64,000 bases of DNA. Origin: Odobenus rosmarus divergens. Lineage: Eukaryota; Chordata; Mammalia; Carnivora; Odobenidae. Shown here one piece after another: positions 45,705 through 57,771 of the stretch. The position numbers and the translations under genes were made by a program. The DNA is taken from the NCBI RefSeq assembly GCF_000321225.1, contig NW_004450942.1, forward strand, positions 90,313-154,312, read 5' to 3'. Below the pieces are notes generated by a model. The model was not told the DNA's origin. It made no database searches and saw only the letters and a list, made by a program, of their open reading frames with translations. How positions within the stretch are numbered: position 1 is the stretch's first letter; every line of letters begins with the position of its first letter.

Positions 45705-48700
45705 GAACAGCTACTCTGTGCCTGGAACTGAGGCCATGAAAAGGGGTTACAGAGTCTTGCCCTCAGATGCTTGTGGCCTAACAGAAGACTGAAAATTCTA
45801 ATTTAAGGATGGTAATCTCTCTCACAAGTCACCAACATTTTTTACTTGCCTATTGCAGTATGAGTCTGGACTTGGGTCATAGAGAACTCCAGAAACTCAC
45901 CAGCAATAGCTTGAAGTTAGGAGTTGAGTTGGCACTTTTTTTTCCATTCTTGCTCCAATGGAAATAAATCTAAAATGTTTTATCATTATTGCATGTACAT
46001 TTGACCTATAATAGAGGCATAGGAAGGTATCGATAGTACGTGCAACTAACCATATTAGGTATTAAAGATTCTTGACACACAGGCACAAACCTAGGAAGCC
46101 TAAATATTAGGCTTCAAGTAGGCAACAGTCAAGTAGGCAACAATATTACTTTCATTGGCTTAGTTTGTCAGGAAAGATAAATCTACTTTACCCAAATCAC
46201 AGGTACACGACACCTCCTAAATCACTACAGTTCATGTAAGTCACTTGCTTGAATTTTATCTTTTCAGGAATTAAAAAGAACAGGTTAAAAGAAAAAACAA
46301 ATATGGGACTATAACTACAGTTGAAATAAGGATGTAAGACAATAGCATTTGATATCAGAACCAGTAGGCCAACAGGGCAGAAATCTACCTTAGCGAACAT
46401 ATTATAATCCACCTTTCACGAGTTAATTGAAAATGAGTTAATGCACAGGTGGGCTGAGCTAAAATTAGCATAAAAGAAAGTCATTTTTCTGTTTATAGAA
46501 TTTGCATGCCTTTGTAATCAGTGAAATGACAGATCAGACAAGAAGCCTACCTGCTGCGATGCAATCTTTAATCTCTGTCATATATTAATCATCCCCCTGT
46601 AATATAATAAAGCTGCTTCTGTCATGATGGCATTGAATGTAAATAGTTCCAATTACTGGTAATTCTCAACTGTTTTGCAGAAGGAACCATGTGGTATGAT
46701 CCATGGGCTTCAAAAGGAAACAGAATAATAAAAGAAGGTAACTGAATTTTGCATCCAGGTTGAAACTCTTCTGGTGTCTCCCCAGACTGGGTGTTTACTT
46801 TTCTTGGATTATTTCTAAGAACTGGAGCAACACAAATGCAGACCCTTGGGAGGAAAACATGCTCTGGTTTACAAGGTTCAGGGTGATTTTAATAGGCTGA
46901 AAGTGAGTAAGCAACTTGTGCTACTAATTTCCTGCAGGCATGTTCCAAGTTTTTACCCATTACAGTGTGAGGCCTTTGAATAAAAAGTTTCTTTTTCAAC
47001 CAAATATTGTTGCTGCTCTTGTGGCACATAAGAGAGAAATCAAAATATCTCCAGCAGTGAAAGAGAGTGCAAGACATAAACCAATGTCATACCTGCCTAG
47101 CATTGTGATAGGCTTTCCTCAGAGGTTCCCCCAAATTCCATCAGCATTTAAACCTTCTGACATTCTCAGAAAATAAATGATCACTGCACTTTGAATGCTT
47201 CTTGAGAAGAAGTTCTTCAAACGGAGATGATTTCTGGGACTCCAGAGCAAAAGTTGTCATCTAGGATGGAGGACTCAGATAAGGGTGATAACACCGTCAC
47301 AATTATCTATCCTTTCACCAGTGGCAGACCTCACTAATGGATCTTAATACTTTTCACACTAAGCCTGGTGGCAGGCATCACTAATCAATTTTAATGCTTT
47401 TTTTTTTTTTTTTCTTCTACAGGAGGCCACTTTTAATCTTCTCCCTCAGGCCTCTGGATAAGCCATTAACAATGAATTGAAGTGGAAGGAGGAAGTGAAA
47501 GACATTTGCTATCTTTCTCTCAGATTGAAATTGCTAACTAGACACAATATCCCTACTGTTTTGTTTTGAACCACTTGTTCACTTGAAAAGATACAGCATG
47601 ACCTTCTCAATTAGAAAGAGATCAAAAGGGGCAGGGGCCGAGATTCCTTAAACCTTCCCACCTCTCAGGCTCCTACCTGCCCCCTCATTTTCTCTTTAAT
47701 AAATAATAAAACTAATTGTAGAAATTCAAGGCAGGGAGTCTGAAATTTGCTGCCAATATCTATGACTGAAGATATTCCATAAGACTTTTTAAACTTTATT
47801 TTTCCCTTATTTGTTACTTTGTAACCCTGCCTCAAACAGTAAATGCTAAACGTGGAACTAAACCTTCCATAGTTTGAAACATGTACAGTATGTTCCAACT
47901 TCTCATTAAAAATATTTATCTTAGTTAATTTCAGGATTTAAGCGAATATTTTGGTAATCTATTAATGATATTACAGCAAAGGACTTAAATTCTACCTTAT
48001 AAACATTTCCCCTCAAAAATGGGGATCCAGATGCAGACAAATGCAAAACAGAAGGCAAATCAGAAACCCAAATCAGATATTATTACCTAAGTCAGCATCT
48101 GTCATTGAGTGCCTCTGATAAAGACCAAGTTGGAACCTCCAGAGAAAAACGTGTTCTATTATAACATCGCCCCAAATCCAAGAATGTGCAATTATTCTTG
48201 CGAGACACACATGAGAGGTGGGCCCACCTCCTAGGACCCCCATGTCCATTTATCAACTGCATAGATTAAGAGTAAAATAAATGTGGGCATTTGCCTTTTT
48301 GTCACATGGTATCCACAAGGCCAAAGGCCCACACAGTTGAGCTTAATTCTGACCAAACAGATAAGTAAATCCTCTTTGCTTTGGAGAAAGAGTCTACGAT
48401 GTCTCCTCCTCTATGATGATCCTATTTTGAAATCTACACCTGCATCCCAGGTAACCACTATCCATCATTCAACCTCTCTGATGTCCTGATTCAATGCTAG
48501 TATGTACCACTCAACTCAGTATTTCAGCATTATTTCAAAGTTTCTGACTGATTAACATTGATTCAGTATTTCCATCTAGATTGTAATGCCTTTCATGGTA
48601 GAGGCGACTTTCCTTCTGTGTATCCCATAGACATTATTCATACTATATATTTCCATTGGTAGATATCATAGGATAGATATTTGCTGATACTTAAGATTAC

Positions 48701-48930
48701 TTGCCACTGTTAATAAATATGTGAGTTATTTTATTATGCCTCAAAGGACCTGATGGACCTAAACGTACCGAAGTTCTAATATTTCTTAAAATTTTGTTAT
48801 AAATTGATAGAGTTTTAAAAGGGAGTACTGCTAACAAGATCTTTAGAATATCATAATGAAAACACTGAATTTGTTTAATTGTAAGACCATCATGGAAAAT
48901 TTAAAAACTCTGTCAAGCAGGGGAGGTGTT
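45705..48930. other. Unassigned sequence; repeat-poor
   Basis: Over 3 kb with little recognisable repeat and no supported gene. The segment 46440-46760 has several TAAT/ATTA cores and is a candidate for conserved non-coding DNA. A poly(T) lies at about 47399-47413. A compact inverted and direct repeat pair lies at 46095-46142. Confidence 0.4.
46095..46142. repeat. Small inverted repeat followed by 13-bp direct repeat
   Basis: 46095-46115 is a hairpin with 9-bp arms ('gaagcctaa' and 'ttaggcttc') and a 3-base loop. It is followed by 'caagtaggcaaca' at 46115-46127 and again at 46130-46142. Confidence 0.85.
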
Positions 48931-48934
48931 TACT

Positions 48935-49490
48935 GAAGAGGAATAAAAACACATATCCACAGAAAAGGCCTGTGTACAAATGTTTACCAAAGCTATATTC
49001 ATAAGAGCCAAAAAACTGGAAATACTCAAATGTGCATCAACAGGAGAACAGATAAACAGATTGTGCTGTCTTTATAGAATACTATGCAAATATATACACA
49101 CACACACACACACACACACTAATATATACAGTATTGATAAACTTTTAAAAACATGATGTTGAGAGGAGGGAGCCAGACCCAAAAGAGTAGATACTGTATG
49201 AGTCTACTCATGTGAAATTTTAGAACAAGTAAAATTAATCTCTAGTAACAGAAAGCAGATTAGTGATTATCTTCAGCAGAGGATGGAAAGAGTGACCACG
49301 AAGGTGCTCAGGGAACACTTGGGAGTAATGGAAATGTCCCATATTTTATTGTGGTGGTGGTTACATTAGTGTATAATGTAATAATAATTTGACAAATTAA
49401 TGAATTGTCAAAATTCATTGTACTGCATACTAAAAGGTTGCACAATTTTTTGTATGTGAATTATACCTCAACAATGTTGATTTAAAAAAT
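48935..49490 (+). repeat. Old L1 3' region with internal (AC)n
   Basis: 'ctatattcataagagccaaa', 'aatgtgcatcaacaggagaa', 'gagtctactcatgtgaaatt', 'tattttattgtggtggtggt' and 'gaattatacctcaacaatgt' give a long old-L1 3' region. An (AC)n microsatellite at 49096-49119 arose within it. Confidence 0.85.
49096..49119. repeat. (AC)n microsatellite
   Basis: Twelve AC units without interruption, inside the old L1 sequence. Confidence 0.97.
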
Positions 49491-49494
49491 CATG

Positions 49495-50104
49495 CTAACC
49501 TAAGGGAAAAGAAAAGCTTACAGTCACAAATGTTTGCAGGCTTACCAAGCAGGATGGAACTGCATGCTGTGACAAATGGGACTCATCTGGGAGTAGAAAC
49601 CCCTGTCTCTCCTAGAATCACATTCAGAGGGTTGACTGATGGAACCAAGAGTAACAACAATCATTTTTAATTTGTCTTGTGTCGGAGTCTATCTGATGTC
49701 TTAAAAATAGAAGCTGATAAAAGTTTTCAAATGGGCACATAGTCTGCGATCACACTGAGGTTAACAACCCTCTGAGTTATGGTGACACACCAGCAATTTT
49801 TGGGCGTTTGACAAGTGAAAGCAAATAATCCCATCTCTATTTTCTGGGAAAGTGAGAGCTCTTGGAACACCTTGGGGAGGTGGCAGGATTGGCCTTTGCG
49901 TTTACTTTATTTTGACTGCAGTTTCATTTGGAAGAGGGGAGAATGACCTCAGGTGGCAAGCAAAATGTACACCAGGAACTTTGGCCAAATGTATCAAAGC
50001 CCAGGGAAAGCAAATTAGAGAAACACTAGATGAGTCTCTTATCCCTGTGGACCTAGAATGTAGAAGAGTTGTCCATGCTCATAAAGAGTTTTGTAGCCCT
50101 TGGT
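49495..50104. other. Unassigned sequence
   Basis: The 84-codon frame at 49852-50106 has no recognisable domain. No repeat identified. Confidence 0.45.
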
Positions 50105-50690
50105 AAAAAAGGAAATGGAAAGCCACTTAAGGATATAATCTAGAAAGAAGCGTATTCATGTCTGCATTTTTTTTTTAAGATTTTATTTATTTATTTGACA
50201 GAGAGAGAGAGACAGCGAGAGATGGAACACAAGCAGGGGGAGTGGGAGAGGGAGAAGCAGGCTTCCCGCCGAGCAGGGAGCCCAATGCGGGGCTCGATCC
50301 CAGGACCCTGGGATCATGACCTGAGCCGAAGGCAGACGCTTAACGACTGAGCCACCCCAGCGCCCCTCATGTCTGCATTTTTAAAAAAGACTCACTTTGG
50401 CTCTTGTGTGAAATAGGAGATGGAGAAGAAGAGTGGATACTGGGGAGACCAATTGAGAGGCTATTGCAATGGTTCCAGGAAAAAGATGGTGGTGTGGAAC
50501 AGGTGTTAGCAGTGAGGTGGAAAGATATTCATAAAGTAGAATTGACAGAACTTGGTAAATTAACTGAATTAGGGAGGTGAGGAAAAAGGAAATGTTAAGG
50601 ATGATGCCTACATTTATAGCTCGTATAAATGGGTAGATGATGATGTCATTTATAAAAATGGAGGAAAGGAGAAGAAATTTTGTGCTTATG
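50105..50690 (-). repeat. L2 LINE fragment, antisense, split by a SINE
   Basis: 'ggaaatggaaagccacttaa' precedes the SINE. 'gactcactttggctcttgtg' and 'gagaggctattgcaatggtt' follow it, in the inverted L2 order (the region equivalent to 'aggaggctattgcaatagtc'). Confidence 0.82.
50172..50366 (-). mobile_element. CAN/SINEC element, near consensus, 16-bp TSD
   Basis: Antisense copy with tail 'aagattttatttatttattt', body 'gaagcaggcttcccgccgag' and head 'acgactgagccaccccagcg'. TSD 'tcatgtctgcattttt' at 50156-50171 and 50367-50382 is perfect. It cuts L2 and is one of the least diverged SINEs here. Confidence 0.97.
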
Positions 50691-50699
50691 TAACTTATT

Positions 50700-50885
50700 C
50701 ATTCCAATGAAAATTAATTTATCTGATCTTATAAATAAGATATATTTTTTAAAAGACCTAGATGATGCTCCTCAGCATGATAGTCTACACTAAGGATAGG
50801 TATTAATTCTAATAATAATAACAGTAATACTTACTTTTATTGATTTCTGACTACCAAGTACAGTACTAGGCTTTTGAACATTCAT
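50700..50885. other. Unassigned, possibly a MIR tail
   Basis: 'tgactaccaagtacagtact' and 'aggcttttgaacattcatta' faintly resemble the inverted MIR tail. Confidence 0.35.
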
Positions 50886-50888
50886 TAT

Positions 50889-51088
50889 TTCTTTTTTTTT
50901 TCTTTAAGATTTTATTTATTTATTTATTTGAAAGAGAGAGAGCGAGCATGAGCTGGGGAGGAACAGGGGGAGAGGGAGAAGCAGACTCCCCACTGAGCAC
51001 AGGGCCTGATGATGCAGGGCTCCGTCCCAGGACCCTGAGATCATGACCTGAGCTGAAGGCAGACACTTAACCGACTGAGCCATTTCAG
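50889..51088 (-). mobile_element. CAN/SINEC element with truncated head
   Basis: Antisense copy with tail 'agattttatttatttattta' and 'gatcatgacctgagctgaag', but it stops at 'ccgactgagcca' and lacks the terminal 'cccaggcgccc'. Flanking 'acattc' motifs (50878-50883 and 51089-51094) may be a short TSD. Confidence 0.9.
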
Positions 51089-51420
51089 ACATTCCATTGT
51101 CTGAATGTACCGCAGTTTATCTACTTATTCGCCTACTGAAGGACACCTTGGTTGCTTCCAAGTTTTGGCAATTATGAAAAAGGTGCTCTAAACATCTACG
51201 TGCAAATTTTTGTGTGGATATAAATTTTCAACTCCTTTGGCTAAAAATTAAGAAGTATAAAGGTTAGATCATATAGTAAGAGTATGTTTAGTTTTATAAG
51301 AAACCACCAAACTGTCCTCAAAAGTGGCTGTACCATTTCGCATTCCCACCAGCAATGAATGAGTGTTCCTGTTGCTCCACATCCTTGCCAGTGTTTTGTT
51401 TTGTCAATATACTCATTGTA
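51089..51420 (-). repeat. Old L1 fragment, antisense
   Basis: 'ggacaccttggttgcttcca', 'gtttagttttataagaaacc', 'cattcccaccagcaatgaat' and 'gttgctccacatccttgcca' are the reverse complement of the L1 segment at the ORF2 end. Confidence 0.88.
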
Positions 51421-51424
51421 ATTT

Positions 51425-52000
51425 AATAAAATTTAACAAAATATTCTACAGTTTTAACAAAAATGTTCAACTTTGGCTATTAAATATAATATTTAGAAAC
51501 ATACATTTTATCATTTGGAACTAAAATCTCAGTGTTGATATGGGAATTGTCCTTTAATCCTAATTTATTGTATGGTGTATATTGGCTAATTTTGATTTGT
51601 TCATATGTTTTTGAATTTAAATTAAAATTTAAAATTAACTTTTAACCAATTAGCTTTCAGTAGACTAGCCTTGATAAAGTGACATTTGGGGAATTATTTT
51701 CAGAAGTTGTTTACTTCCACTATCCTGAAGGAAGCTCCAATCTCAGAAATAAAAGCAATTCATAAATTTATCTAATGGTGCAGTGATGAAGGGCCATATG
51801 ATATGGACAAAATAGATACCTTTGTTTTTTTATTTTGTCTCTTGGCATGCTTTACCTCTTCTCTGATAATAGAATATTCTGTAGTTTAGGTGGGAAAAAC
51901 TCCTCCTACTGTCCGCCACAGGGATTATGCTAATACTTTTAGCCAATCGACCATTATACTTCTGATTCCAAATCCTGCATTCGCTATTCATTTATGAATG
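51425..52000. other. Unassigned AT-rich sequence
   Basis: Nothing recognised. Confidence 0.5.
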
Positions 52001-52004
52001 ACCA

Positions 52005-52340
52005 AATCTCAACTCAAAGAAGCCTAAACAAAAGGACATTTACTGATTTATAAACCTGGGAGCTCAAGGGAGCATCTAGGTTCAGATATGGCTGGGTCCA
52101 GAACCTCAGATGCCTCTTTCCTTGCCTGTCTTCCTTCTGAAATATGAACCATGAATCTGGACGTATCAATAATAAACCTGGCTCCCAGGTACCATCTTTT
52201 CTGCTGCATGGTTCCAGCTTGCCTGGCATAGATGGTAATAAGACCCACCAAGAAGGATCAGAAAGTTTAGGGAAGGAAAGCCAGCTTAATGAGTATTCTA
52301 GGCCCCACACTCTCATTTGTAAGCTTGGAGGAAAACAAAA
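52005..52340. repeat. Possible old interspersed repeat
   Basis: 'actcaaagaagcctaaacaa', 'ggacatttactgatttataa' and 'gatatggctgggtccagaac' resemble an old mammalian repeat that I cannot name. A 151-codon antisense frame (52014-52469) overlaps it and lacks any domain. Confidence 0.4.
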
Positions 52341-52344
52341 CAAA

Positions 52345-52695
52345 CAACAACAAGTCCTTAAATAGGAGATGATAGACATCTTTACAAAACAAGTCAAAAA
52401 CAAAATAAAAGCCTTACTTATTGAAGAAAAAGGCAGTTCTCTTAAGAGTGGCTGTGATAAAATTCTCACCTGCTAAATCTTCCTGATGAAATGGGCACTG
52501 GGGTCATATTTGGCAACAGGTCAAATGCCTCTCTGCTTCTGATATCCTATTTTTTCCCTTAATATCTGAGTTTTGTCTGTTTGTTCAAATTCCTTGGGAA
52601 GGGATGGAGCTTCCCCTTATATAATTAGTGTGCTGACAATAAGTGAGTGACAAGGTCTTTAACAAATTTCAAATAAGTAGAAACCAACTAAAACT
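52345..52695. other. Unassigned sequence
   Basis: Nothing recognised. Confidence 0.5.
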
Positions 52696-52699
52696 CAAG

Positions 52700-53290
52700 A
52701 TATTTATGGAATTCCTACTGAGTGCTAGGCAATATGCTAGGCAGTCAGGATCAAACAGTAAACAAGGTGAACAAGATAGAAAAGTTCTATATTCTGAATC
52801 ACCTATAGCAGTTCTGATAAAGAACTCTAAATGCAATGAGAGTGTGCAGGAGGAACAAAAAGTAGTCATTGAACCTATCAGGTCCATCAAGGAAAGCTTC
52901 TCAGAGGAAGTAACAGCTGGAAGGATGGCTGGAAGTATGGCTGGAAGTTAGCAGTGGAAAAGACCTATGGAAGGTGGGAGTAGAGATATCCAGAGGAAGA
53001 AGCATGTACCAGGTTCAAAGGCAAGTTTGCTTAGCTCTATTGAAGAGTGGAACAAGTATAGCAGGCGTTTCAAAAGCAGATGAGAGGAGTGGAAAAATGC
53101 GGTTAGGGAGAAGTCTGGGACCAGAATTTGAGAGATTTTCAATGGCTCCAGAAGAGCTTTAGACTCTTAGGCACCAACAGTACCAACACTGTTCAGATGG
53201 GACTGACAGCTTTTAAGCACGGGACCAACATATTCAGATTGTACCTTCCAAAGATCTCCCTGTTACTCTGTGGAAAGGGAACAGGATGAG
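52700..53290 (-). repeat. L2 LINE fragment, antisense
   Basis: 'ctactgagtgctaggcaata' (inverted L2 3' end), 'caaggaaagcttctcagagg', 'ggacagatggg'-type sequence and 'gcttttaagcacgggaccaa' follow inverted L2 from tail inward. Confidence 0.8.
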
Positions 53291-53294
53291 GGGC

Positions 53295-54985
53295 ATGGGT
53301 AGTCAGTTATTCACTATGGCAGGCTTGAAGTACATTCTGAAAGCCTATGGTGTCTTCAAATACTGTCTTAAAATTCAATGCAAATATTTCATTTTTAATG
53401 CAATATATCTTGTTTGCTTTTCCTATTACAAGATATTCCTGATATTTTCTGTGATTAACCTCATTAATTGAGTAATAAAAAGACATTTTTCTCCTTGCCA
53501 ACAGAATCATAATTTTGTTCAAGATGACAACATGAGAAGTCTTAAGGACAGGATTATAACTAGTCTGAGCCAATTGAGGCAATTGTGAATTCTGATGTGT
53601 AATTGTCCCTACATGTAAGGACAAAATATTGTCCAATTCCAGCAACTGAGGGTAAATGGAATCTTTAAGGAGAGGATCATGGAAAGATTTTTCTTTGCTT
53701 CAAAAGGAGACAGAAGCAACTAGCACTGCCCAACCACATTGTAGGCAGCCTTGTCCCTTGAAGGACAGCAGCTGTATTGCAACACTAGGTGCAAGAAAAA
53801 GGACACAAGCTGATATGCAAAAGATGGTAAAAGAATGGCTACTAGGTCTTAAAAATCTCATCTTTATTTCAGACAAAATCTGAGTCTCTAAAGGCAACAA
53901 CTAATGCTGGGGATCTTTTTATATAAGCAAATTATATTATTTGTTTAAACCACTGTTTTTGTTATTTGCAACTCAATGTATTCCTAATTGATCCACTAAC
54001 CCTCAGGTAGAAAAAATGCTCCACTAAAATAGATCTAGCTTTTTCCTGAGGTTTCATGTATTACCAGGCCACAACCACAGGAAGCACATGCACCTAAGAT
54101 AAAAAAGCATAGTCTTGGGAACTGATCACCATTTTCAAAGACTAAGGACAAGAGAAATCTTTTATCCTCTGTGTTTGAGTTTACCTTGGCCCTCTGGTTG
54201 GGGAATGGCCATGACATTCATACATGCAAAGTGCTTTTTAGGTTGAAGGTAAGAGGTAGTACATCAGCGCAAAGAATATTTAGCATTCTTAGAGAGTTTT
54301 TCCCTTTACTTACTTCAGGACTCATGTACTTTTGTTCAAGAGCCCCTGAGCTGCCCGATGTATCAGCTTTCAGTTTTCAATATAAGTTATGCAAGCAAAG
54401 ACAAAGGGAGGGATGTTCTTTCGATGTGGTTTTCTTTACAATGTTGACAACAGAACAGTGTGCTTGCATCTAGTGGTTGGACCAAAAGAGACAGGGTGGG
54501 GAGGAAGAATGAGTCTGTTCCTGTACTTCTGTTATCGGAACCTTCTTCCACTGCCCAAGAGTCCCAGAGGTAAGTGCTAGTTGGACAGAACAGTCATTAT
54601 CCTTCGATAGCTACTTATGAGCAAGTACTGCCTTTTCCCAGACTCCAGACAATTAATCTATTTCTCTAGTATTTAAAGACAGAAGTACAGCCATTAGGCT
54701 GTTTATGTGATAAATGCAGAAACACTGCAGCTTCATGTGATTTATTATAGATGAATATGACAGGGAATATAAAAACTATTCCATTAATTTCATTTCCATT
54801 TTAGTGGTTATGTGGGTTTAGCTGCCTTGAAAATTATCTTCTCATTCTCTCAGGAGAGAGATTTGCAAAACTATACAATGGCTGGATGTGTTTTGGCATT
54901 AGCAATGGAAACATCCTTATGAAGCAAGTTCTCCTCATTCCCTGAGCCCCAACCTCCTATAATGATTTCTGGGCAGTGAAAGATA
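53295..54985. other. Unassigned sequence
   Basis: Frames of 112, 75 and 100 codons are present but none shows a recognisable domain. No repeat identified with confidence. Confidence 0.45.
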
Positions 54986-54989
54986 GGTG

Positions 54990-55125
54990 TATGGAGCCTT
55001 CTCTAACTCTTCATATCCCTGGTCTAATTACAGTGTCATTATCCCTTCCCACTAATTATACCTAGGTTATCACTTCATTCATTCATATTTAAGTCCATCT
55101 GTTCCTTGAAGGGACTCGGTAATGT
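54990..55125 (+). repeat. Possible L2 3' fragment, sense
   Basis: 'gagccttctctaactcttca' and 'agtccatctgttccttgaag' resemble sense L2 3' sequence. Weak. Confidence 0.45.
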
Positions 55126-55379
55126 TTATACATGGAAACACTAATATCCTGGTTATGCTTTCATATCAGGAAAGCTCTTTTTAATGCTTTCATTGCATTT
55201 CAAAACCCAGATTTGTAAACTGGACATTTAGAAGGAGTCATTTTAAATTCATATCAATTCTATCAATTCCCAAAGATATCTTCAAGCCAGAAATCCCCAA
55301 TCACATCACAAGTTCTCACTCTATTTTAACATAACTGGCAGAAAGGCATTTTGTACTAAACAAATGAGAAATAATATTA

Positions 55380-55630
55380 GCTTAAATTTATTGGTGTTTA
55401 ACCATGAGCTCAGCACTATCCCAAGATTTATAAAACATTATCTAATTTTAACATCCATAGAACTCTTTGTGGTAGAGATGATTTTTTTGTTTCTCTAGTA
55501 TACAGATAATAAAAACCAAGAATTTAACTTTCTTAAGTTAATACATCTGGTAAATGGTGAACCATGGATCTGGACTCAAGTGTTCAGATTCAGAGTCTCC
55601 GCTTTTAACTGAAATACTGTGTTGCCTCAG
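55380..55630 (-). repeat. MIR SINE, antisense
   Basis: 'accatgagctcagcactatc', 'tggactcaagtgttcagatt' and 'tttaactgaaatactgtgtt' match an inverted, diverged MIR. Confidence 0.72.
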
Positions 55631-55634
55631 GTGA

Positions 55635-56475
55635 ATATTTTCAAGAAAACCTATGCTTTGAAATGTATCAATTCTTGGTCCTGTATTTTCTGTGGTTATT
55701 TTGAAGAACAGATGGAATTTGTAGTGTACTAGATATTCTTGGTGATCAGCCCAGCATCATTTTTTCTTCCCTTCTTCATTTCAAAATCATTATTTTTTTT
55801 CAGGTATGTAGTCTGCTCCCATGACTGTAACTCCATCCACGTTAATCCTTGATTAATCTAAGCCAATTGTGGTATTCCTGTCCTCTTTGATGGTGATTAG
55901 ATTTCAAGCTTGAACCAGTCTGCTGTGGAAATTCACTTGGTAATCATCATTGGTTCAGAGGTGGGCTCAACATGTAAGGAAGTCTAATAAGAGTGAGGGA
56001 AGGAAATTTATCCTGGAGTTAGGGAGATGAATTATCTCTCTCCCACTAGAACAAAGCAGCACCTTGCCCTAGTTGCATATGGCATCCATCTTACGACCAC
56101 GAAGAGAGCCAAGCTGAGGACAAAACTGATACAGAGGAGGAAAGAATCAAGAGAACAGCAGGAAACAGCCAAATCCCTCATCACTGGAGCCTGGTAACAT
56201 ACCTCTGAGAGATAAACTTACTTTCTACCAAAGGCAATTTGAGTCACAGTATCTTTATAGCCCAAGGCATCCTGATAACACAGGGCAGCCACTTACTTGG
56301 TATGATTTCAGCGGCACTGAGTGGCAGACTGCACCCATATATCTTACCCACCATCTGCTATAACACCTGAAGTTCCTAAAACTAGAGGCATTCCTTAATG
56401 ATCTTCTGATAATGCTGATAGTCAACTATGGTCAAATTAACACGTTATTTGAGGGGGATATTTAAGTGCATCAGG
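55635..56475. other. Unassigned; possible old repeat
   Basis: The stretch 55740-56280 ('ggttcagaggtgggctcaac', 'gagccaagctgaggacaaaa') resembles an old dispersed repeat that I cannot name. A related-looking stretch lies near 61830-62360. No gene supported. Confidence 0.35.
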
Positions 56476-56479
56476 TTTA

Positions 56480-56643
56480 CAGTCTAGTTCATGTTAACTT
56501 GGCCCTGCTTGGCACCCCACCTCTCTATTCTCCAACCTCATTTTACCCTCTTCTCTCCTGCACTTCTGCCATACAACCTTCCTCAGATCTTCCAATTTAC
56601 CATTCTTCTCTACCTCAAGGCCAGTGCTGCTACCATGCCACAG

Positions 56644-56678
<35 letters not shown>

Positions 56679-56860
56679 CAACCTTTGGTTGATCTCAGCT
56701 TTCTAAGCTCAGCTAACACTCTTCAGGAAAACCTTCCCTGGTCTTTCTTGTGTAGATTACAACTCCTTTGAACCACTCTCTGGGCAATAAGGTAGACTGT
56801 GAGTTGTTTCCCTATACCTATTCTTTTCCTCTTCCTCAGAAGTAGTACCCCAGATTTTTA
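56480..56860 (+). repeat. L2 LINE fragment, sense, with (AC)n
   Basis: 'ttggccctgcttggcacccc', 'cctgcacttctgccatacaa' and 'aggaaaaccttccctggtct' match sense L2. An (AC)n microsatellite at 56644-56681 sits within it and has one CG interruption at 56671-56672. The 101- and 71-codon frames here pass through the AC run and are not genes. Confidence 0.8.
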
Positions 56861-56864
56861 ACTG

Positions 56865-57530
56865 AGCACAGAGATGACCAAAATAAACACTACATCTCCT
56901 GCCTCCTTTTCATCATGGAGTGGCCACAGTTCAAACTGTAGCTGATGCTGTTGGTGTCTGGTCCACTTACATTCCTCATTCAGCATTCCAGTACATTCCA
57001 GCCTCATCTTAACTGCAACCACAGGATACTCACTCCCTTGAGGGCATGTGCCTGGGGCTGGCTGGAAATTCCAGGGAGTTAACAAAGCCAGGAGCTGCCT
57101 TTAGTCATTGAAAGATTGAAACAGGAACATAAATACCTCAGCGTCCTCACCCTGTGGGTGGTACAACTTGGAATCAAATTCTATGCAATCTCCTGGAGTC
57201 CCCAGTGGAAATAAGCCTTAGTTGTCTAGAGTGGTGACCTGTGCTAGAACATGTTCTTTATTGCTTCCCTCCTCTTCTCAATTCCCCACAACCCTAAATT
57301 ACTTATATTTTAGTCCTTATCTCGGGGTTTCTTCTAAAAGAACCCTAATCCCAGACACAGTACTTACTCCTCACAAAGGTTTCCCGGACCTTACCAAAAT
57401 AAATGTGGTCACCTTGCTTTTCTGGACCCATTAATACTTATTTTGTAGCTGTCTTGTGACATTTTTATTGTTCTCCATTTTGTTGCCTCATATCCCCATT
57501 TAGAATCTAAATTCCTTGAGTATCACATTT
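56865..57530. other. Unassigned sequence
   Basis: Nothing recognised with confidence. Confidence 0.5.
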
Positions 57531-57546
57531 AAAGCTTAAGTTCTGG

Positions 57547-57755
57547 GGCGCCTGGGTGGCTCAGTCGGTTAAGCATCTGCCTTCAACTCAGGTCATGATC
57601 CCAGGGTCCTGGGATGGAGCCCCGCTTCCGGCTCCCTGCTCAGGGAGAGCCTGCTTCTCTCTCTGTCCCTCCCCCTGCTTGTTCTTTCTTGATTTCTCTC
57701 TTTCTCTCTTGAATAAATAAATAAAATCTTAAAAAAAATAAAAAATTTAAAAATA
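57547..57755 (+). mobile_element. CAN/SINEC element with 16-bp TSD
   Basis: Sense copy: 'ggcgcctgggtggctcagtc', 'gggtcctgggatggagcccc', (TC)n and 'aataaataaataaaatctta' plus A-rich tail. TSD 'aaagcttaagttctgg' at 57531-57546 and 57756-57771. The right TSD copy abuts the start of a MIR. Confidence 0.97.
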
Positions 57756-57771
57756 AAAGCTTAAGTTCTGG

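Noticed and set aside
52014..52469. 151-codon antisense open frame
   Set aside because: Overlaps a probable old interspersed repeat; translation is Cys/Phe/Leu-rich without a domain.
56466..56771. 101-codon open frame with Thr-His repeats
   Set aside because: The repeats come from an (AC)n microsatellite inside L2.
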